In this document: piece after piece, positions 41,910-51,569 of the stretch
Layout: each line of letters starts with the position of its first letter
Position numbering within the stretch: position 1 is the first letter of the stretch
Assembly (NCBI GenBank): GCA_964639205.1
Contig: CAZXCG010000005.1
Location: 1-55,727, forward strand
Reading direction: 5' to 3'
DNA length: 55,727 nt
Origin: CAZXCG01 sp964639205
GTDB lineage: Bacteria; Bacillota; Clostridia; Oscillospirales; Acutalibacteraceae
Position numbers and translations under genes: made by a program
The notes under the pieces: generated by a model
Seen by the model: only the letters and a program-made list of their open reading frames with translations
What the model was told of the DNA's origin: nothing
Databases searched by the model: none

Positions 41910-42374
41910 TCAGCGCCTTACGGCATTTTTAATACAAATAAACAGCAGACATATTCCAACTCCGACCAGAATCCCGAAAAAGTCTAATAAAATGTCTTGA
42001 ACAGATGAACCCCTGTCGACGGCAAATATCTGAATTGTTTCATCTGAAACAGCTGCGGCAAGACCGAAAAACAGCAGGGAAAAAATGCTGCGATACGGCT
42101 TGACCTTGTAGGTACATGCTGTAGAGGTCAGCAGAATACCCAAAATAAAAAACTCTGCAAAGTGTGCGAGCTTCCTTACAAAATCGTGAGATAACGCAAC
42201 GTTCAGCTTTAAGCCGATAAAAAAATTATTAATAAAGGTTGTAAGACCGCTGCTTTCCGCGCTTGAAGTTTCTGCGGACATTGCCGACTGCAAAAATATA
42301 AGACAAATAAAAACTACGGTTATTACTGTCATTAGGACTTTGGATTTTGAAGTACGCGCGTTTTTTCTGTTCAT
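41910..42374 (-). CDS. VanZ family membrane protein
   Basis: 154 residues with four hydrophobic segments (~13-32, ~65-80, ~88-104, ~128-148). VanZ-like motifs: HFAEFFILGILL and SDETIQIFAVDRGSSVQDILLDFFG. Members of this family are loosely linked to glycopeptide or lipoglycopeptide tolerance; physiological role unknown. ATG 42374 behind GGGGAG was chosen over a frame from 42428. It is not part of a van resistance cluster. Confidence 0.85.
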   Translation of the reverse strand: MNRKNARTSKSKVLMTVITVVFICLIFLQSAMSAETSSAESSGLTTFINNFFIGLKLNVALSHDFVRKLAHFAEFFILGILLTSTACTYKVKPYRSIFSLLFFGLAAAVSDETIQIFAVDRGSSVQDILLDFFGILVGVGICLLFICIKNAVRR

Positions 42375-42461
42375 AAAAACTCCCCAAGGTTTATTAATGC
42401 GTCTGTTACCGAAGAAAGGTATGAGCATTTCTTTATTTTTCAGATAATAATTTTAAATTAA

Positions 42462-42490
42462 GAATTCCGCAGCTGTTCGCCGCGGAATTC
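42462..42490 (-). terminator. Hairpin after the cohesin gene
   Basis: Perfect 9-base-pair stem GAATTCCGC/GCGGAATTC with an 11-base loop, 11 bases beyond the cohesin-gene stop. The tail is AT-rich rather than a pure T-run. Confidence 0.5.
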
Positions 42491-42500
42491 GCAGGTCAAA

Positions 42501-43361
42501 TTAAGATTTAATATTTTTGTCGGTGCCTTTGCCTGTGCTGCCGGATTTCTTTAGTTTAAAAACTATTATAACCGCTGCAACGATAACCAAAGCAATTACA
42601 ATTACGGCGATTATGATTATGGTGGAAAAATCTGCGGATGAATCGGATTTCTCACCGTCATCTGCCGCTGATTCTTCCGTATTCCAGCTGAATTCTCCTA
42701 CAACGTCGCCGTCTGAGGTATCGTCATCGCTGAGTGTGTTTTCAATTTCGGTTTCCGGAACGGTTGCGTCCTCCGGGCTTATTTCACCGACGCCTTCTTC
42801 ATTATTTACAAAATCTCCGCTGCTTGCGCTTTCCTGTCTTTCCGGATCAAGTATCGGAGCTGTATCGGTTACGGCGGGATTGCCGTTTACGGATATGTCA
42901 GATGTGAGGGTATAGGTTTTAAGATAATCTCCGGGACCGTACTCATATATGTCATACAGGTCGTAAATGTAGTAAGTTATATTCGTTGAACCCGACTTTA
43001 AAACCGTAAAAGTAAGCGAAATGATTTCTGTCTTTTCGGTAAAATCGTATCCTTCAACTCCTTCGGTGGCGTTCATCATAACCTCGCCGTTTACGCTTGT
43101 ATTGGCAAGATAACCCGGAAATCCGGCGCAGCTTAGCTTGTCGGCGTCAAGCTCGAGATATTCGCTGTCATAATAAACGGATAACTGAATACCTGCAACA
43201 GGGGAAGGTACATCGGCAAGATTAAGCGTATATGTTACTGTGTCGCCCACATTCGCCGACGCTCCGTTTATATTAAGTTCGGCGGCAAAAGCCGAAGCAG
43301 CCGAAATCACAATGAGAATAAACGCGGCAAAGACCGCAGATAATTTTTTAAAAGCCTTCAT
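42501..43361 (-). CDS. Cohesin-domain surface protein, membrane anchored
   Basis: 286 residues. Signal peptide ~1-27 with a likely AFA-AE cut. A cohesin-like beta-sandwich (~28-155) has the typical start of VGDTVTYTLNLADVPSPVAGIQLSVYYDSEYLEL. An acidic, Thr/Ser-rich spacer (~165-245) follows, then one transmembrane segment (IIIIAVIVIALVIVAAVIIV) and a short basic cytoplasmic tail. The domain normally binds dockerins. No dockerin or glycosidase gene is in the window, so this may be a single anchoring cohesin or a structural relative. It has its own sigma-A-like promoter. Confidence 0.78.
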   Translation of the reverse strand: MKAFKKLSAVFAAFILIVISAASAFAAELNINGASANVGDTVTYTLNLADVPSPVAGIQLSVYYDSEYLELDADKLSCAGFPGYLANTSVNGEVMMNATEGVEGYDFTEKTEIISLTFTVLKSGSTNITYYIYDLYDIYEYGPGDYLKTYTLTSDISVNGNPAVTDTAPILDPERQESASSGDFVNNEEGVGEISPEDATVPETEIENTLSDDDTSDGDVVGEFSWNTEESAADDGEKSDSSADFSTIIIIAVIVIALVIVAAVIIVFKLKKSGSTGKGTDKNIKS

Positions 43362-43451
43362 AACAAATATTCCTCTGCTTTTGTTCTTAAAACTGTATTC
43401 CTAAATAGGCGACCTCATTTTAAACCGACGGTACAATTCTTATATGCTCTT

Positions 43452-43480
43452 ATTATACTACATTTAAGTCCTATTTTCAA
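43452..43480 (-). promoter_or_regulatory. Sigma-A promoter of the cohesin gene
   Basis: Minus strand: TTGAAA (43480-43475), 17-base spacer, TATAAT (43457-43452). About 90 bases upstream of the start codon. Confidence 0.7.
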
Positions 43481-43600
43481 GTGATATAAAACGGCTGTCT
43501 TCAATATAAGCCGATTTTGAGCACCTGTAAACTTGTCCGAAATTACTGTCGCCCGGCGGCGCAGTATTTCACAAGAAGATAGCTTAAAGGCAAATTAGGG

Positions 43601-45319
43601 TCAAATCCCTAAAATGCACTTCATATCGGATGTAATGGATTCGGTTATCGCAAGAGCTTCTTTTTTATCCTTTCCGACCGCCGTTATATAGAGCTTAATT
43701 TTGGGTTCGGTTCCGCTCGGACGCACAATTGCGGCGTTACCGCCTTCAAGGTGATAAGCAAGGACATTTGATTTGGGAAGATCAATTTCCTTTTGAACAC
43801 TGTTTGCAATATCTTTTTCAACGCTTTCAAGATAATCGCAGAATTTTACAACCGTAAAATCGGCAATCGACTCCGGCATATTTTCACGCAGAGAATTCAT
43901 CATTTTTGCCATTTTCTGCATTCCTGCGGCGCCGTCAAAGCTGAAGCTTAGGGTTGTGTTTAAATAATATCCGTACTCATCATAGATTGAATCGATAACC
44001 TGAGACAAAGTTTTGCCCTGCTTTTTGTAATAGGCTGCCATTTCGCATATAAGCATAGAGGCCACAACAGCGTCCTTGTCGCGTACATAGGTGCCGGCAA
44101 GATAGCCGTAGCTTTCCTCAAAGCCGAATACAAAGCGGTTTGTTTCATTGGCGGGTTCAAGATTCAGAATAACTTCCCCTATATACTTAAAGCCTGTAAG
44201 CACATTTTTAAGTTCACAGCCGTATTTTTCGCACAGGCGTTCAATCAGAATGCTTGTAACGATTGTTTTAACAATAATGGGCTTTTCGGGAAGTGTACCC
44301 TGCGCCTTGCGGCAGGAGAGGATATAATCCGTAAGCATAATGCCTGTTTCGTTTCCGGTAATCAAACGGTAGCTTCCGTCGGAATCGGGCACCGCAATAC
44401 CGACTCTGTCTGCGTCGGGGTCAGTGGCAAGGAGAAGGTCGGGTTTCTCGGTATTACAGAGATCAAGTCCTTTCTGCAAGGCTTCCTTAATTTCCGGATT
44501 AGGATAAGGGCAGGTTGTAAAGTTGCCGTCCGGAAGCTCCTGCTCCTTAACAACAACAACGTTCTGAACGCCTATTTCTTTCATTATACGGCGCACGGGT
44601 TTATTGCCCGTGCCGTTAAGCGGAGTGTAAACAACCTTTAAGTTAGCGTCTTTGCATATTCCGGCGTTTATCTGTTGCTGCTTTACGTTGGCAATGTATT
44701 CATCATATACGCTTTCTTCAACATAAGCGATGCTTCCGTCGGAAAGCGCCCTTTCAAAATCGACTGTTTTAACATCGTCAAAAATATCAAGCTTGCTGAT
44801 TTCGTCGTAAACCATACCTGCTGCAGCATCTGTCATCTGACAGCCGTCCGAGCCGTAAGCCTTGTAGCCGTTATATGCGGCCGGGTTGTGGCTTGCTGTA
44901 ATCATTATGCCCGCCTTGCAATTGAGATTCCTTACAAGAAAGCTCAGAACAGGAGTGGGCTGAAGCTCACGTGTAATATAAGCCTTTATACCGTTGGCGG
45001 CAAGCACTTTTGCCGCTTCAATCATAAACAAGTCGGCTTTAATTCTGCTGTCGTGCGAAATTGCAACCGCGCCGCCGCCGAATTTTGTGTTTATGTAGTT
45101 TGCCAGTCCCTGAGTAGCGGCGCGTACAATGTAGATATTCATTCGGTTGGTACCCGCGCCTATAATACCGCGAAGTCCGGCAGTGCCGAATTCGAGAGAT
45201 TTATAAAAGCGCTCGTAAATTTCGTTTTCATTGCCTGAAATGCTTTTAAGCTCGTCGATAAGCTCGGAGTCTTCGACAGCCATTTCAAGCCAACGTTCGT
45301 AGGAATTTTTGATATTCAT
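43601..45319 (-). CDS. Phosphohexomutase (phosphoglucomutase/phosphomannomutase family)
   Basis: 572-residue alpha-D-phosphohexomutase, probably glucose-1-P/glucose-6-P interconversion, similar in length to Bacillus PgcA. Phosphoserine loop GIMITASHNPAAYNGYK, metal loop ATDPDADRVGIAV, sugar loop FGFEESYGY and phosphate loop RPSGTEPKIKLY are all intact. ATG at 45319 was chosen because GGAGGA lies seven bases upstream; the frame's first ATG at 45334 is part of that ribosome-binding site. Stands alone between the cohesin and CBS-protein genes. Confidence 0.9.
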   Translation of the reverse strand: MNIKNSYERWLEMAVEDSELIDELKSISGNENEIYERFYKSLEFGTAGLRGIIGAGTNRMNIYIVRAATQGLANYINTKFGGGAVAISHDSRIKADLFMIEAAKVLAANGIKAYITRELQPTPVLSFLVRNLNCKAGIMITASHNPAAYNGYKAYGSDGCQMTDAAAGMVYDEISKLDIFDDVKTVDFERALSDGSIAYVEESVYDEYIANVKQQQINAGICKDANLKVVYTPLNGTGNKPVRRIMKEIGVQNVVVVKEQELPDGNFTTCPYPNPEIKEALQKGLDLCNTEKPDLLLATDPDADRVGIAVPDSDGSYRLITGNETGIMLTDYILSCRKAQGTLPEKPIIVKTIVTSILIERLCEKYGCELKNVLTGFKYIGEVILNLEPANETNRFVFGFEESYGYLAGTYVRDKDAVVASMLICEMAAYYKKQGKTLSQVIDSIYDEYGYYLNTTLSFSFDGAAGMQKMAKMMNSLRENMPESIADFTVVKFCDYLESVEKDIANSVQKEIDLPKSNVLAYHLEGGNAAIVRPSGTEPKIKLYITAVGKDKKEALAITESITSDMKCILGI

Positions 45320-45416
45320 AGCATAGTCCTCCATTTTTCAGATTTTTAATATTTATTTGCTCTTTACTTAATTATAGTAACATAAAGCTTTGCCGATAAC
45401 AAGCGAATAATAGATT

Positions 45417-46664
45417 TTAAACGGATATTTTTTTTACATTTACCCAGGTAATTCTTTGTTCGCATATTTCGCTCACGGTAAGAACAAGCCCATCAAATTC
45501 CAAGGACTGACCTTGTATGGGAATTTGCCCGAGACTGTTAAAAATAAATCCCCCGACAGTTGTGCTTGAGCTGACGCTGCCGCAGTCCTTTTCAAACAGT
45601 TCGGTAAAGCGTGAAAATAAAAGGTCTCCGCTGACAAGATATTCATTTTCGCCGAGCTTAATTATGCTTTTTTCTATTTCTTCGTCCTCATCCCATATTT
45701 CGCCGACAAGCTCTTCAAGCAGATCCTCCATTGTAACTATACCCAGCGTACCGCCGTATTCGTCGGTTACAACCGCAATATGCAGTTTGTTCTTTTTAAA
45801 TTCGTTGAGCACAGCCGAAAGCTTTTTGTTTTTGTAAATAAAAAACGGCTCCTGAATCAAAGAGGTTAAATCCGACGCTTTATCAAAGCAAAGCGCCTCA
45901 AGATAGTCACGTGTGTGCAGAATCCCTACGATATTGTCTAAATTACCCTTATAAACCGGAATACGCGAATACCGTTCGCCGGCTATGAGGTTTTTGATTT
46001 TTTCAGCATTTTCGCTTATATCGACAGCTGTTATATCAACGCGCGGAGTCAATACCGATGCAACGGTTTCCTCGTCAAAAGCAAGAGCGCGGCGTACCAT
46101 TTTGCTTTCCTGCTCTTCAAGCACGCCCTCTTCCTCTATACTTTCAACAATGTACTTCAGCTCGTCCTCGGTCACAGAAGGCTCTTTTGCATCGGTTTTT
46201 ACAAGTCCGAGGACTGCGGTTTTTAAAATGCCGAAGAGCATAATAAGAGGGTAAAGTGTAAAAATCAAAGCTTTTAATATGCCGGTTGTTGCAAGCACAA
46301 TTGAATCCGCTTTTTGCTTTGCAAAGCATTTCGGAATTATTTCCCCAAAGGTTAATATAACAAGAGTTGTTACGCCGGTCGCAACAGCGGCGCCTATGTC
46401 GCCGAAAATATTTATGCAAAGCAGGGTTGCAAGCGAAGAACCGCCGAGATTTACAATATTATTCCCTATAAGGACGGCAGTTATGGCTTTATCGTAATTG
46501 TCAATTATATAAAGGGCTGATTTTGCTTTTTTGTTACCGTTTTCGGCGCTATGCCTCAGGCGCACGGTGTTTACACTGGAGAACGCGGTTTCCGTGCAGG
46601 AAAAAAACGCTGACAGAAGAACGCATAAAAACAGTACAACGGCTATAATGACGTTACCGTTCAA
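45417..46664 (-). CDS. CNNM/CorC-type membrane protein (hemolysin family)
   Basis: 415 residues: DUF21 membrane domain (~1-190, four hydrophobic segments, with SCTETAFSSVNTVRLRH), a CBS pair (~200-330) and the C-terminal CorC_HlyC domain (~335-415). Homologues move or sense Mg2+ or Na+; the hemolysin label is historical. The product should sit in the cytoplasmic membrane. A weak AT-rich upstream region separates it from tepA on the other strand. Confidence 0.88.
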   Translation of the reverse strand: MNGNVIIAVVLFLCVLLSAFFSCTETAFSSVNTVRLRHSAENGNKKAKSALYIIDNYDKAITAVLIGNNIVNLGGSSLATLLCINIFGDIGAAVATGVTTLVILTFGEIIPKCFAKQKADSIVLATTGILKALIFTLYPLIMLFGILKTAVLGLVKTDAKEPSVTEDELKYIVESIEEEGVLEEQESKMVRRALAFDEETVASVLTPRVDITAVDISENAEKIKNLIAGERYSRIPVYKGNLDNIVGILHTRDYLEALCFDKASDLTSLIQEPFFIYKNKKLSAVLNEFKKNKLHIAVVTDEYGGTLGIVTMEDLLEELVGEIWDEDEEIEKSIIKLGENEYLVSGDLLFSRFTELFEKDCGSVSSSTTVGGFIFNSLGQIPIQGQSLEFDGLVLTVSEICEQRITWVNVKKISV

Positions 46665-46766
46665 GGTTGAAAACCACCTCGGTTAACACTTATTGCTTCT
46701 TTACGAAATCCTCATTCCTATTTTACTAAAAAATATTTTAAAATGCAATAAACAGACAAATATTTA

Positions 46767-46795
46767 TTGCAGATTTATAAAAAAAATGATATACT
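46767..46795 (+). promoter_or_regulatory. Sigma-A promoter of tepA
   Basis: TTGCAG (46767-46772), 17-base spacer, TATACT (46790-46795), 95 bases before the tepA start. Confidence 0.6.
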
Positions 46796-46890
46796 AAAAA
46801 ACAACACGGGTTTACCGCTTTTTCCAATGCTCGGTACGGCGTACATTTTTTTGCATTCTCCGGAAACACTATATGCGGAGGTGCATATAA

Positions 46891-47643
46891 ATGTCACAAA
46901 AGCAAAAGGAAAAGGTTCGCAGTCAGCATGACGCGGGCGATTTTCCGCAGCAGGAAAGCCCTGTCGGCGAGGAAAGTACCGAGCAAATAAACGAAACCGG
47001 CTCCGTTATTGTTTCGGGGAATGGGGCGACCATACACTGTTTAACGGTTATAGGTCAAATAGAAGGTCATTATATTCTGCCTTCGCAGAACAAAACAACC
47101 AAGTATGAACACGTTATACCGCAGCTTGTAGCCGTGGAAGAGGACGATAATATAGACGGCCTTCTTCTTATACTGAATACAGTAGGCGGCGATGTTGAGG
47201 CGGGTCTTGCCATAGCGGAAATGATTTCCGGTATGAAAAAGCCCACGGTTTCTTTGGTTCTCGGAGGAGGTCATTCCATAGGAATTCCGCTTGCCGTCGC
47301 CGCAAAAAAGAGCTTTATTGCTCGAAGCGCGTCTATGACAGTTCATCCCGTACGTTCTTCCGGAGTTATGGTGGCTGCCCCGCAAACCTTTGATTATTTC
47401 CGCAAAATGCAGGATCGGATAACTTCATTTGTAGCGGATAATTCAAAAATATCCAAGGAACGTTATCTCCGGCTTGTTATGAATACAGAAGAGCTTGTAA
47501 TGGATATAGGCACGGTTTTGGAAGGCGAAGAAGCGGTTAAAGAGGGGCTTATTGACGCGGTGGGCTCCATTTCAGACGCAATAGACAGTTTGGCGGCCCA
47601 AATCAAAAAGCGCCGCAAAAGCCGCAAAACCGGAAAAAAATAA
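46891..47643 (+). CDS. tepA: ClpP-like serine protease TepA (YmfB type)
   Basis: 250-residue member of the ClpP/crotonase fold, known in Bacillus as translocation-enhancing protein TepA. The catalytic Ser lies in GGGHSIGIPLA and the His in ASMTVHPVRSSG. The N-terminus (~1-30) is polar and the C-terminus lysine-rich (KKRRKSRKTGKK). GGAGG precedes the ATG. In Bacillus the gene is next to spoIIIE; here uppP separates the two. Confidence 0.87.
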   Translation: MSQKQKEKVRSQHDAGDFPQQESPVGEESTEQINETGSVIVSGNGATIHCLTVIGQIEGHYILPSQNKTTKYEHVIPQLVAVEEDDNIDGLLLILNTVGGDVEAGLAIAEMISGMKKPTVSLVLGGGHSIGIPLAVAAKKSFIARSASMTVHPVRSSGVMVAAPQTFDYFRKMQDRITSFVADNSKISKERYLRLVMNTEELVMDIGTVLEGEEAVKEGLIDAVGSISDAIDSLAAQIKKRRKSRKTGKK

Positions 47644-47680
47644 ATTGCGCCGGGTTTATCCGGCGAATACATAAATATAA

Positions 47681-47706
47681 TAACGTGGCAAAGCCCTTAT
47701 TGAATC
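47681..47706 (+). repeat. Fragment of the dispersed element (3' end only)
   Basis: AACGTGGCAAAGCCCTTATTGA resembles the 3' ends of copies A and B (GCAAAGCC...TTA-TGAA). Only about 25 bases remain. A 6-base-pair CGCCGG/CCGGCG hairpin lies just before it (47648-47665). Confidence 0.4.
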
Positions 47707-47812
47707 ATCTTATTTTAGGTTTAAGTAAAGCGCGATCGCATGGCTTTTTCACAGAGTTCAATCGGTTTGTTTAGATTTATGCTGTTATATAAAAAATTGC
47801 GGAGGTATGTTT

Positions 47813-48760
47813 ATGTCGTATTTGGAAGCTGTAATTCAGGGAATTGTTCAGGGACTGACCGAGTTCCTGCCTGTTTCAAGCAGCGGACATTTGTCAATTG
47901 TTCAGCATATAGTCGGAGTTACCGAAAATAATCTTTTCTTCAATGTTATGCTGCATCTCGGCACGCTTGTTGCTGTGTGTGCGGTCTACCGCAAGCTGAT
48001 TCTTAAATTAGCTGCAGAGCTTATACATATGATAAAGGATATTTTTACCGGTAAGTTCCGCTGGTCTCAGATGAATTACGAGCGCAACCTTATTATGATG
48101 CTTATTATCGGGCTTTTGCCGTTGCTCTTGCTTTTTGTTCCCATTCCGTTTTCGGGCGGGCTCAACGCAAACGATCTTGCGGAAATATGGTCGGGAGGAA
48201 AATATTTCGCAGTGGTGGGAATTTCTCTTATTTGCACTTCCTTGTTGCTGCTGGTCGGCGATATTGCAAATAAAAATACTACTAAAAAATATATTCAGCG
48301 CGGCATAATGAGGGAGGACGGCGCAGGCAGAAGAAAATTTAAAGTACCCGATGCCGTTTGCGTCGGGATAATGCAGCTGATTGCCGCAGTTTTCCCCGGA
48401 CTTTCCAGATCAGGCTCAACGCTTGCGATGGCCCAGGTTCGCGGAATAAACAAGCAAAAAGCGCTTGATTACACATTTGTTCTTGCCATCCCGGCGATTT
48501 TGGCAGCTGCTTTGCTTGAATTAAAGGACGCTGTATCCGCGCCGGAGGATATTTCAATAAATTTCGGAGTTATCATTGTCGGTATGGCAGTTTCGGCTGT
48601 TGTGGGATATATTTCAATTATACTTTTTAAATGGCTTTTAAAAACCGACAAGATGTACATTTTTATGATTTATACTGCTGTAGTGGGGGTTTTGGTTGTA
48701 ATCATCAGCATAATTGAAGGGGTCAAGGGAGTCAATATTTTTTCCGGCGCCGCGTTGTGA
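47813..48760 (+). CDS. uppP: Undecaprenyl-diphosphatase
   Basis: Recycles the lipid carrier of cell-wall synthesis by dephosphorylating undecaprenyl pyrophosphate. 315 residues, polytopic. Motifs: GIVQGLTEFLPVSSSGHLSI near the N-terminus and FPGLSRSGSTLA in the second half. ATG 47813 is preferred to ATG 47807 because GGAGG is only one base from the latter and seven from the former. A hydrophilic insertion (~150-180) is larger than in E. coli BacA. Confidence 0.95.
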   Translation: MSYLEAVIQGIVQGLTEFLPVSSSGHLSIVQHIVGVTENNLFFNVMLHLGTLVAVCAVYRKLILKLAAELIHMIKDIFTGKFRWSQMNYERNLIMMLIIGLLPLLLLFVPIPFSGGLNANDLAEIWSGGKYFAVVGISLICTSLLLLVGDIANKNTTKKYIQRGIMREDGAGRRKFKVPDAVCVGIMQLIAAVFPGLSRSGSTLAMAQVRGINKQKALDYTFVLAIPAILAAALLELKDAVSAPEDISINFGVIIVGMAVSAVVGYISIILFKWLLKTDKMYIFMIYTAVVGVLVVIISIIEGVKGVNIFSGAAL

Positions 48761-48823
48761 TCGGCAGAGTTTTATTCTGCTGAACAATAAAGTTATAGAT
48801 ATAGATAATTGGAGTGAATATTT

Positions 48824-51541
48824 TTGGCAGAAAAGAAAAAAACTGCTGTTAAAAGTACTAATACAAAAAGCAAAACAAAAAATTCAAATGTAAAAAATAA
48901 AAAGAACACAGGTGAAGTAAGGAATAATAACAGCGCGGGGAGAAAGTCAAATCCCCAGCGCAGGGCAATCATTTACTTTGCGATCGCCGCATTTTTGCTT
49001 TGCCTTATAATTATTCGCGGGCAGAATGTCTGGAGTGCGGTTCGCGGCTTTATATTCGGCGTCTTTGGATTTTCGTCGCTGCTCCTTCCTGTTTTTTTCG
49101 GCTATCTTACATACCTTACTGCGCGTCAAACCCGAATGCGTCACAAAAGCGCCAAGCTTTGGCTCTCGTCAGGCGTTATTATCTTAATCGATATTATGTT
49201 TTTCCTGCTTGACGGTGATTCTCTCGGGCAGGCAAAGTATGCCGACGTTCTTGTAAATCTTTATGAAATTTGCTACAACGCTTCGGGACCGTTCAGCTGC
49301 AATGGGGGAATAGTAAGCGGATTGTTCGGATATCCGATTTTAAAAGCGTGCGGAAGAAGCGCCGGAATTGCGCTGGTTATAATTCTACTTTTGGTTTTTA
49401 TTCTGTTCATTACGGGGATTTCACTTTCCGATGTCTTCCGCGCTGCCAAAAAGCCTGTTGACGCGGTGTCCAACCGTATTTCAAAAAGCAAAAGAAACGC
49501 TTCCAAAGCGCCGCATACCGATGAAGGCGGAACAGTGGAGAAGCCTTGCCGCAGAGACGAATATGCCGATCAGCCGTCCTTGTTTGATGCTTCCGCACGG
49601 GCAGAGCGTATTGACATTAAGCTTGACGATTATAACACAACCGGCGAAGAAGCTCGGAACCTGACTGCCGCCGAGGTTTTGCCTGATAAGGAGGAAAACG
49701 CGTTATCCGCCGATGCCGCTGCGCAGTTCAACAGTATTCTTAAAATGAGCGAGGCTGAGCTTGAGGATGGAATCAGGGGAGATCCCGCTTCTGTTATGGC
49801 CGGAATCATAAATAAGGAGAAAAAGCAGAGCGGAGCCATACCGGCGCGTCAGCATAAAAATTCCGGGGATGCAGAAAAGCGGTCTGCCGAAATTGCCGAC
49901 GGTACGGACGGCGAAGCATTTACCGTACCTAAGGAGGAGACTCCCGCTCAGCAGACGCTGTCTGAGACAAATTACAATTATCCTCCTGTCCGGCTTCTCA
50001 AACCGTCTCCGCTTCAGGATGACGTCGGCGCTATGAATGAGCTTCAGAGCAATGCTGCAAAGCTTATAAACACTCTCAAGAGCTTCGGAGTTGGGGCAAG
50101 CATAATAAATATCTCCCGCGGTCCGTCTGTTACAAGATATGAACTTCAGCCCGCTTCCGGTGTTAAAATCAGTAAAATAACAAACCTTGCCGACGATATA
50201 GCCCTCAATCTTGCCGCAAACGGAGTAAGAATAGAAGCTCCAATACCCGGCAAGGCGGCAGTGGGGATTGAGGTCCCCAACAAAATGATAACAACGGTGT
50301 CTATGCGCGAGCTTATTGATTCCGAGGAGTTCAGAAGCAGCAAAAGCAAGCTTACAAGCGTTTTAGGTAAGGATCTTACCGGAAATATTGTTTTGACCGA
50401 TCTTGCGCAGATGCCGCATCTGCTTATTGCAGGTACTACCGGCTCGGGTAAATCGGTCTGCGTCAACTCGATTTTACTCAGCATATTATATAAAGCAAGA
50501 CCCGATGAGGTAAAGCTTTTGCTTATTGACCCGAAAATGGTTGAATTTTCAAAATATAAGGGTATACCTCATTTGCTGGTGCCGGTGGTTTCAGACGCTA
50601 AAAAGGCTGCGGGCGCGCTGAATTGGGCAGTTTCCGAAATGCTCCAGCGCTACAAAATGTTTTCGGAATATGACTGCAAAAACATCCATGCTTTTAACCG
50701 TTTAGTCAAAGCAAACCTTAAATTCATTCTTGAAAATTCAACGGATGATGAGGAAAACTGTATGGAGGTGAACGGTTTACCAGTTCCCAAAGAAAAAATG
50801 CCGCAGATTGTCATCGCAATCGACGAGCTTGCCGATTTAATGATGGCGGCTCCTAACGAGGTAGAAGAATCAATCTGCCGTTTGGCTCAGATGGCGCGCG
50901 CCGCGGGAATGCACCTTGTAATTGCAACGCAAAGACCGTCGGTAAACGTAATTACAGGCGTGATAAAGGCTAACATTCCGAGCCGTATCGCCCTCAAGGT
51001 GAGCTCTCAGATCGATTCACGTACAATTCTGGATTTTGGCGGTGCTGAAAAGCTGATAGGGCGCGGTGATATGCTGTTTTCGCCGGTCGGCGCCGCAAAG
51101 CCGGTGCGCGTTCAGGGCTGCTATGCTTCGGATGAGGAAATCGAAAAGGTTACCGGATATATTAAAAAGAATTATAATGCCCAGTATAACGGTGAAATTG
51201 AAGAAAAAATACGCAGAATAGCCGCAGAGGATATAAATTCCGCCAAAAATAAAAAGGAAACGGAAAATTCTGCCGCCGAAAATGAGATGGACTCCAAAAT
51301 GGAGGAAGCTATCCGCTGCGTTATTGAAGCCGGACAGGCTTCAACGTCAATGCTCCAGCGTAAGATAAAGGTCGGCTATGCCCGTGCCGGCAGGATGATC
51401 GACGATATGGAGCAGATGGGAATTGTAGGTCCGTATCAGGGTTCCAAGCCGCGGGACGTGCTTATGACCTATAACGAGTGGCTTGAACGAAGTAATATTT
51501 TGGGAGACGACCTTCATTTTGATCCCTCTGATGATGAATAA
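48824..51541 (+). CDS. ftsK: DNA translocase FtsK/SpoIIIE
   Basis: 905-residue double-stranded-DNA pump. Start TTG at 48824 with GGAG upstream. Lys-rich N-tail (~1-45), four membrane segments (~50-205), a long acidic linker (~210-385), then the motor domain. Walker A is AGTTGSGKSVC at ~536 and Walker B VIAIDELADL. The C-terminal winged-helix gamma domain (ASTSMLQRKIKVGYARAGRMIDDME) reads DNA polarity. In a spore former it may do both SpoIIIE and FtsK jobs. Followed 28 bases on by a ComEC-like gene. Confidence 0.95.
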   Translation: MAEKKKTAVKSTNTKSKTKNSNVKNKKNTGEVRNNNSAGRKSNPQRRAIIYFAIAAFLLCLIIIRGQNVWSAVRGFIFGVFGFSSLLLPVFFGYLTYLTARQTRMRHKSAKLWLSSGVIILIDIMFFLLDGDSLGQAKYADVLVNLYEICYNASGPFSCNGGIVSGLFGYPILKACGRSAGIALVIILLLVFILFITGISLSDVFRAAKKPVDAVSNRISKSKRNASKAPHTDEGGTVEKPCRRDEYADQPSLFDASARAERIDIKLDDYNTTGEEARNLTAAEVLPDKEENALSADAAAQFNSILKMSEAELEDGIRGDPASVMAGIINKEKKQSGAIPARQHKNSGDAEKRSAEIADGTDGEAFTVPKEETPAQQTLSETNYNYPPVRLLKPSPLQDDVGAMNELQSNAAKLINTLKSFGVGASIINISRGPSVTRYELQPASGVKISKITNLADDIALNLAANGVRIEAPIPGKAAVGIEVPNKMITTVSMRELIDSEEFRSSKSKLTSVLGKDLTGNIVLTDLAQMPHLLIAGTTGSGKSVCVNSILLSILYKARPDEVKLLLIDPKMVEFSKYKGIPHLLVPVVSDAKKAAGALNWAVSEMLQRYKMFSEYDCKNIHAFNRLVKANLKFILENSTDDEENCMEVNGLPVPKEKMPQIVIAIDELADLMMAAPNEVEESICRLAQMARAAGMHLVIATQRPSVNVITGVIKANIPSRIALKVSSQIDSRTILDFGGAEKLIGRGDMLFSPVGAAKPVRVQGCYASDEEIEKVTGYIKKNYNAQYNGEIEEKIRRIAAEDINSAKNKKETENSAAENEMDSKMEEAIRCVIEAGQASTSMLQRKIKVGYARAGRMIDDMEQMGIVGPYQGSKPRDVLMTYNEWLERSNILGDDLHFDPSDDE

Positions 51542-51569
51542 GCGGTATTTTACATAGACGGAGAGAAAA

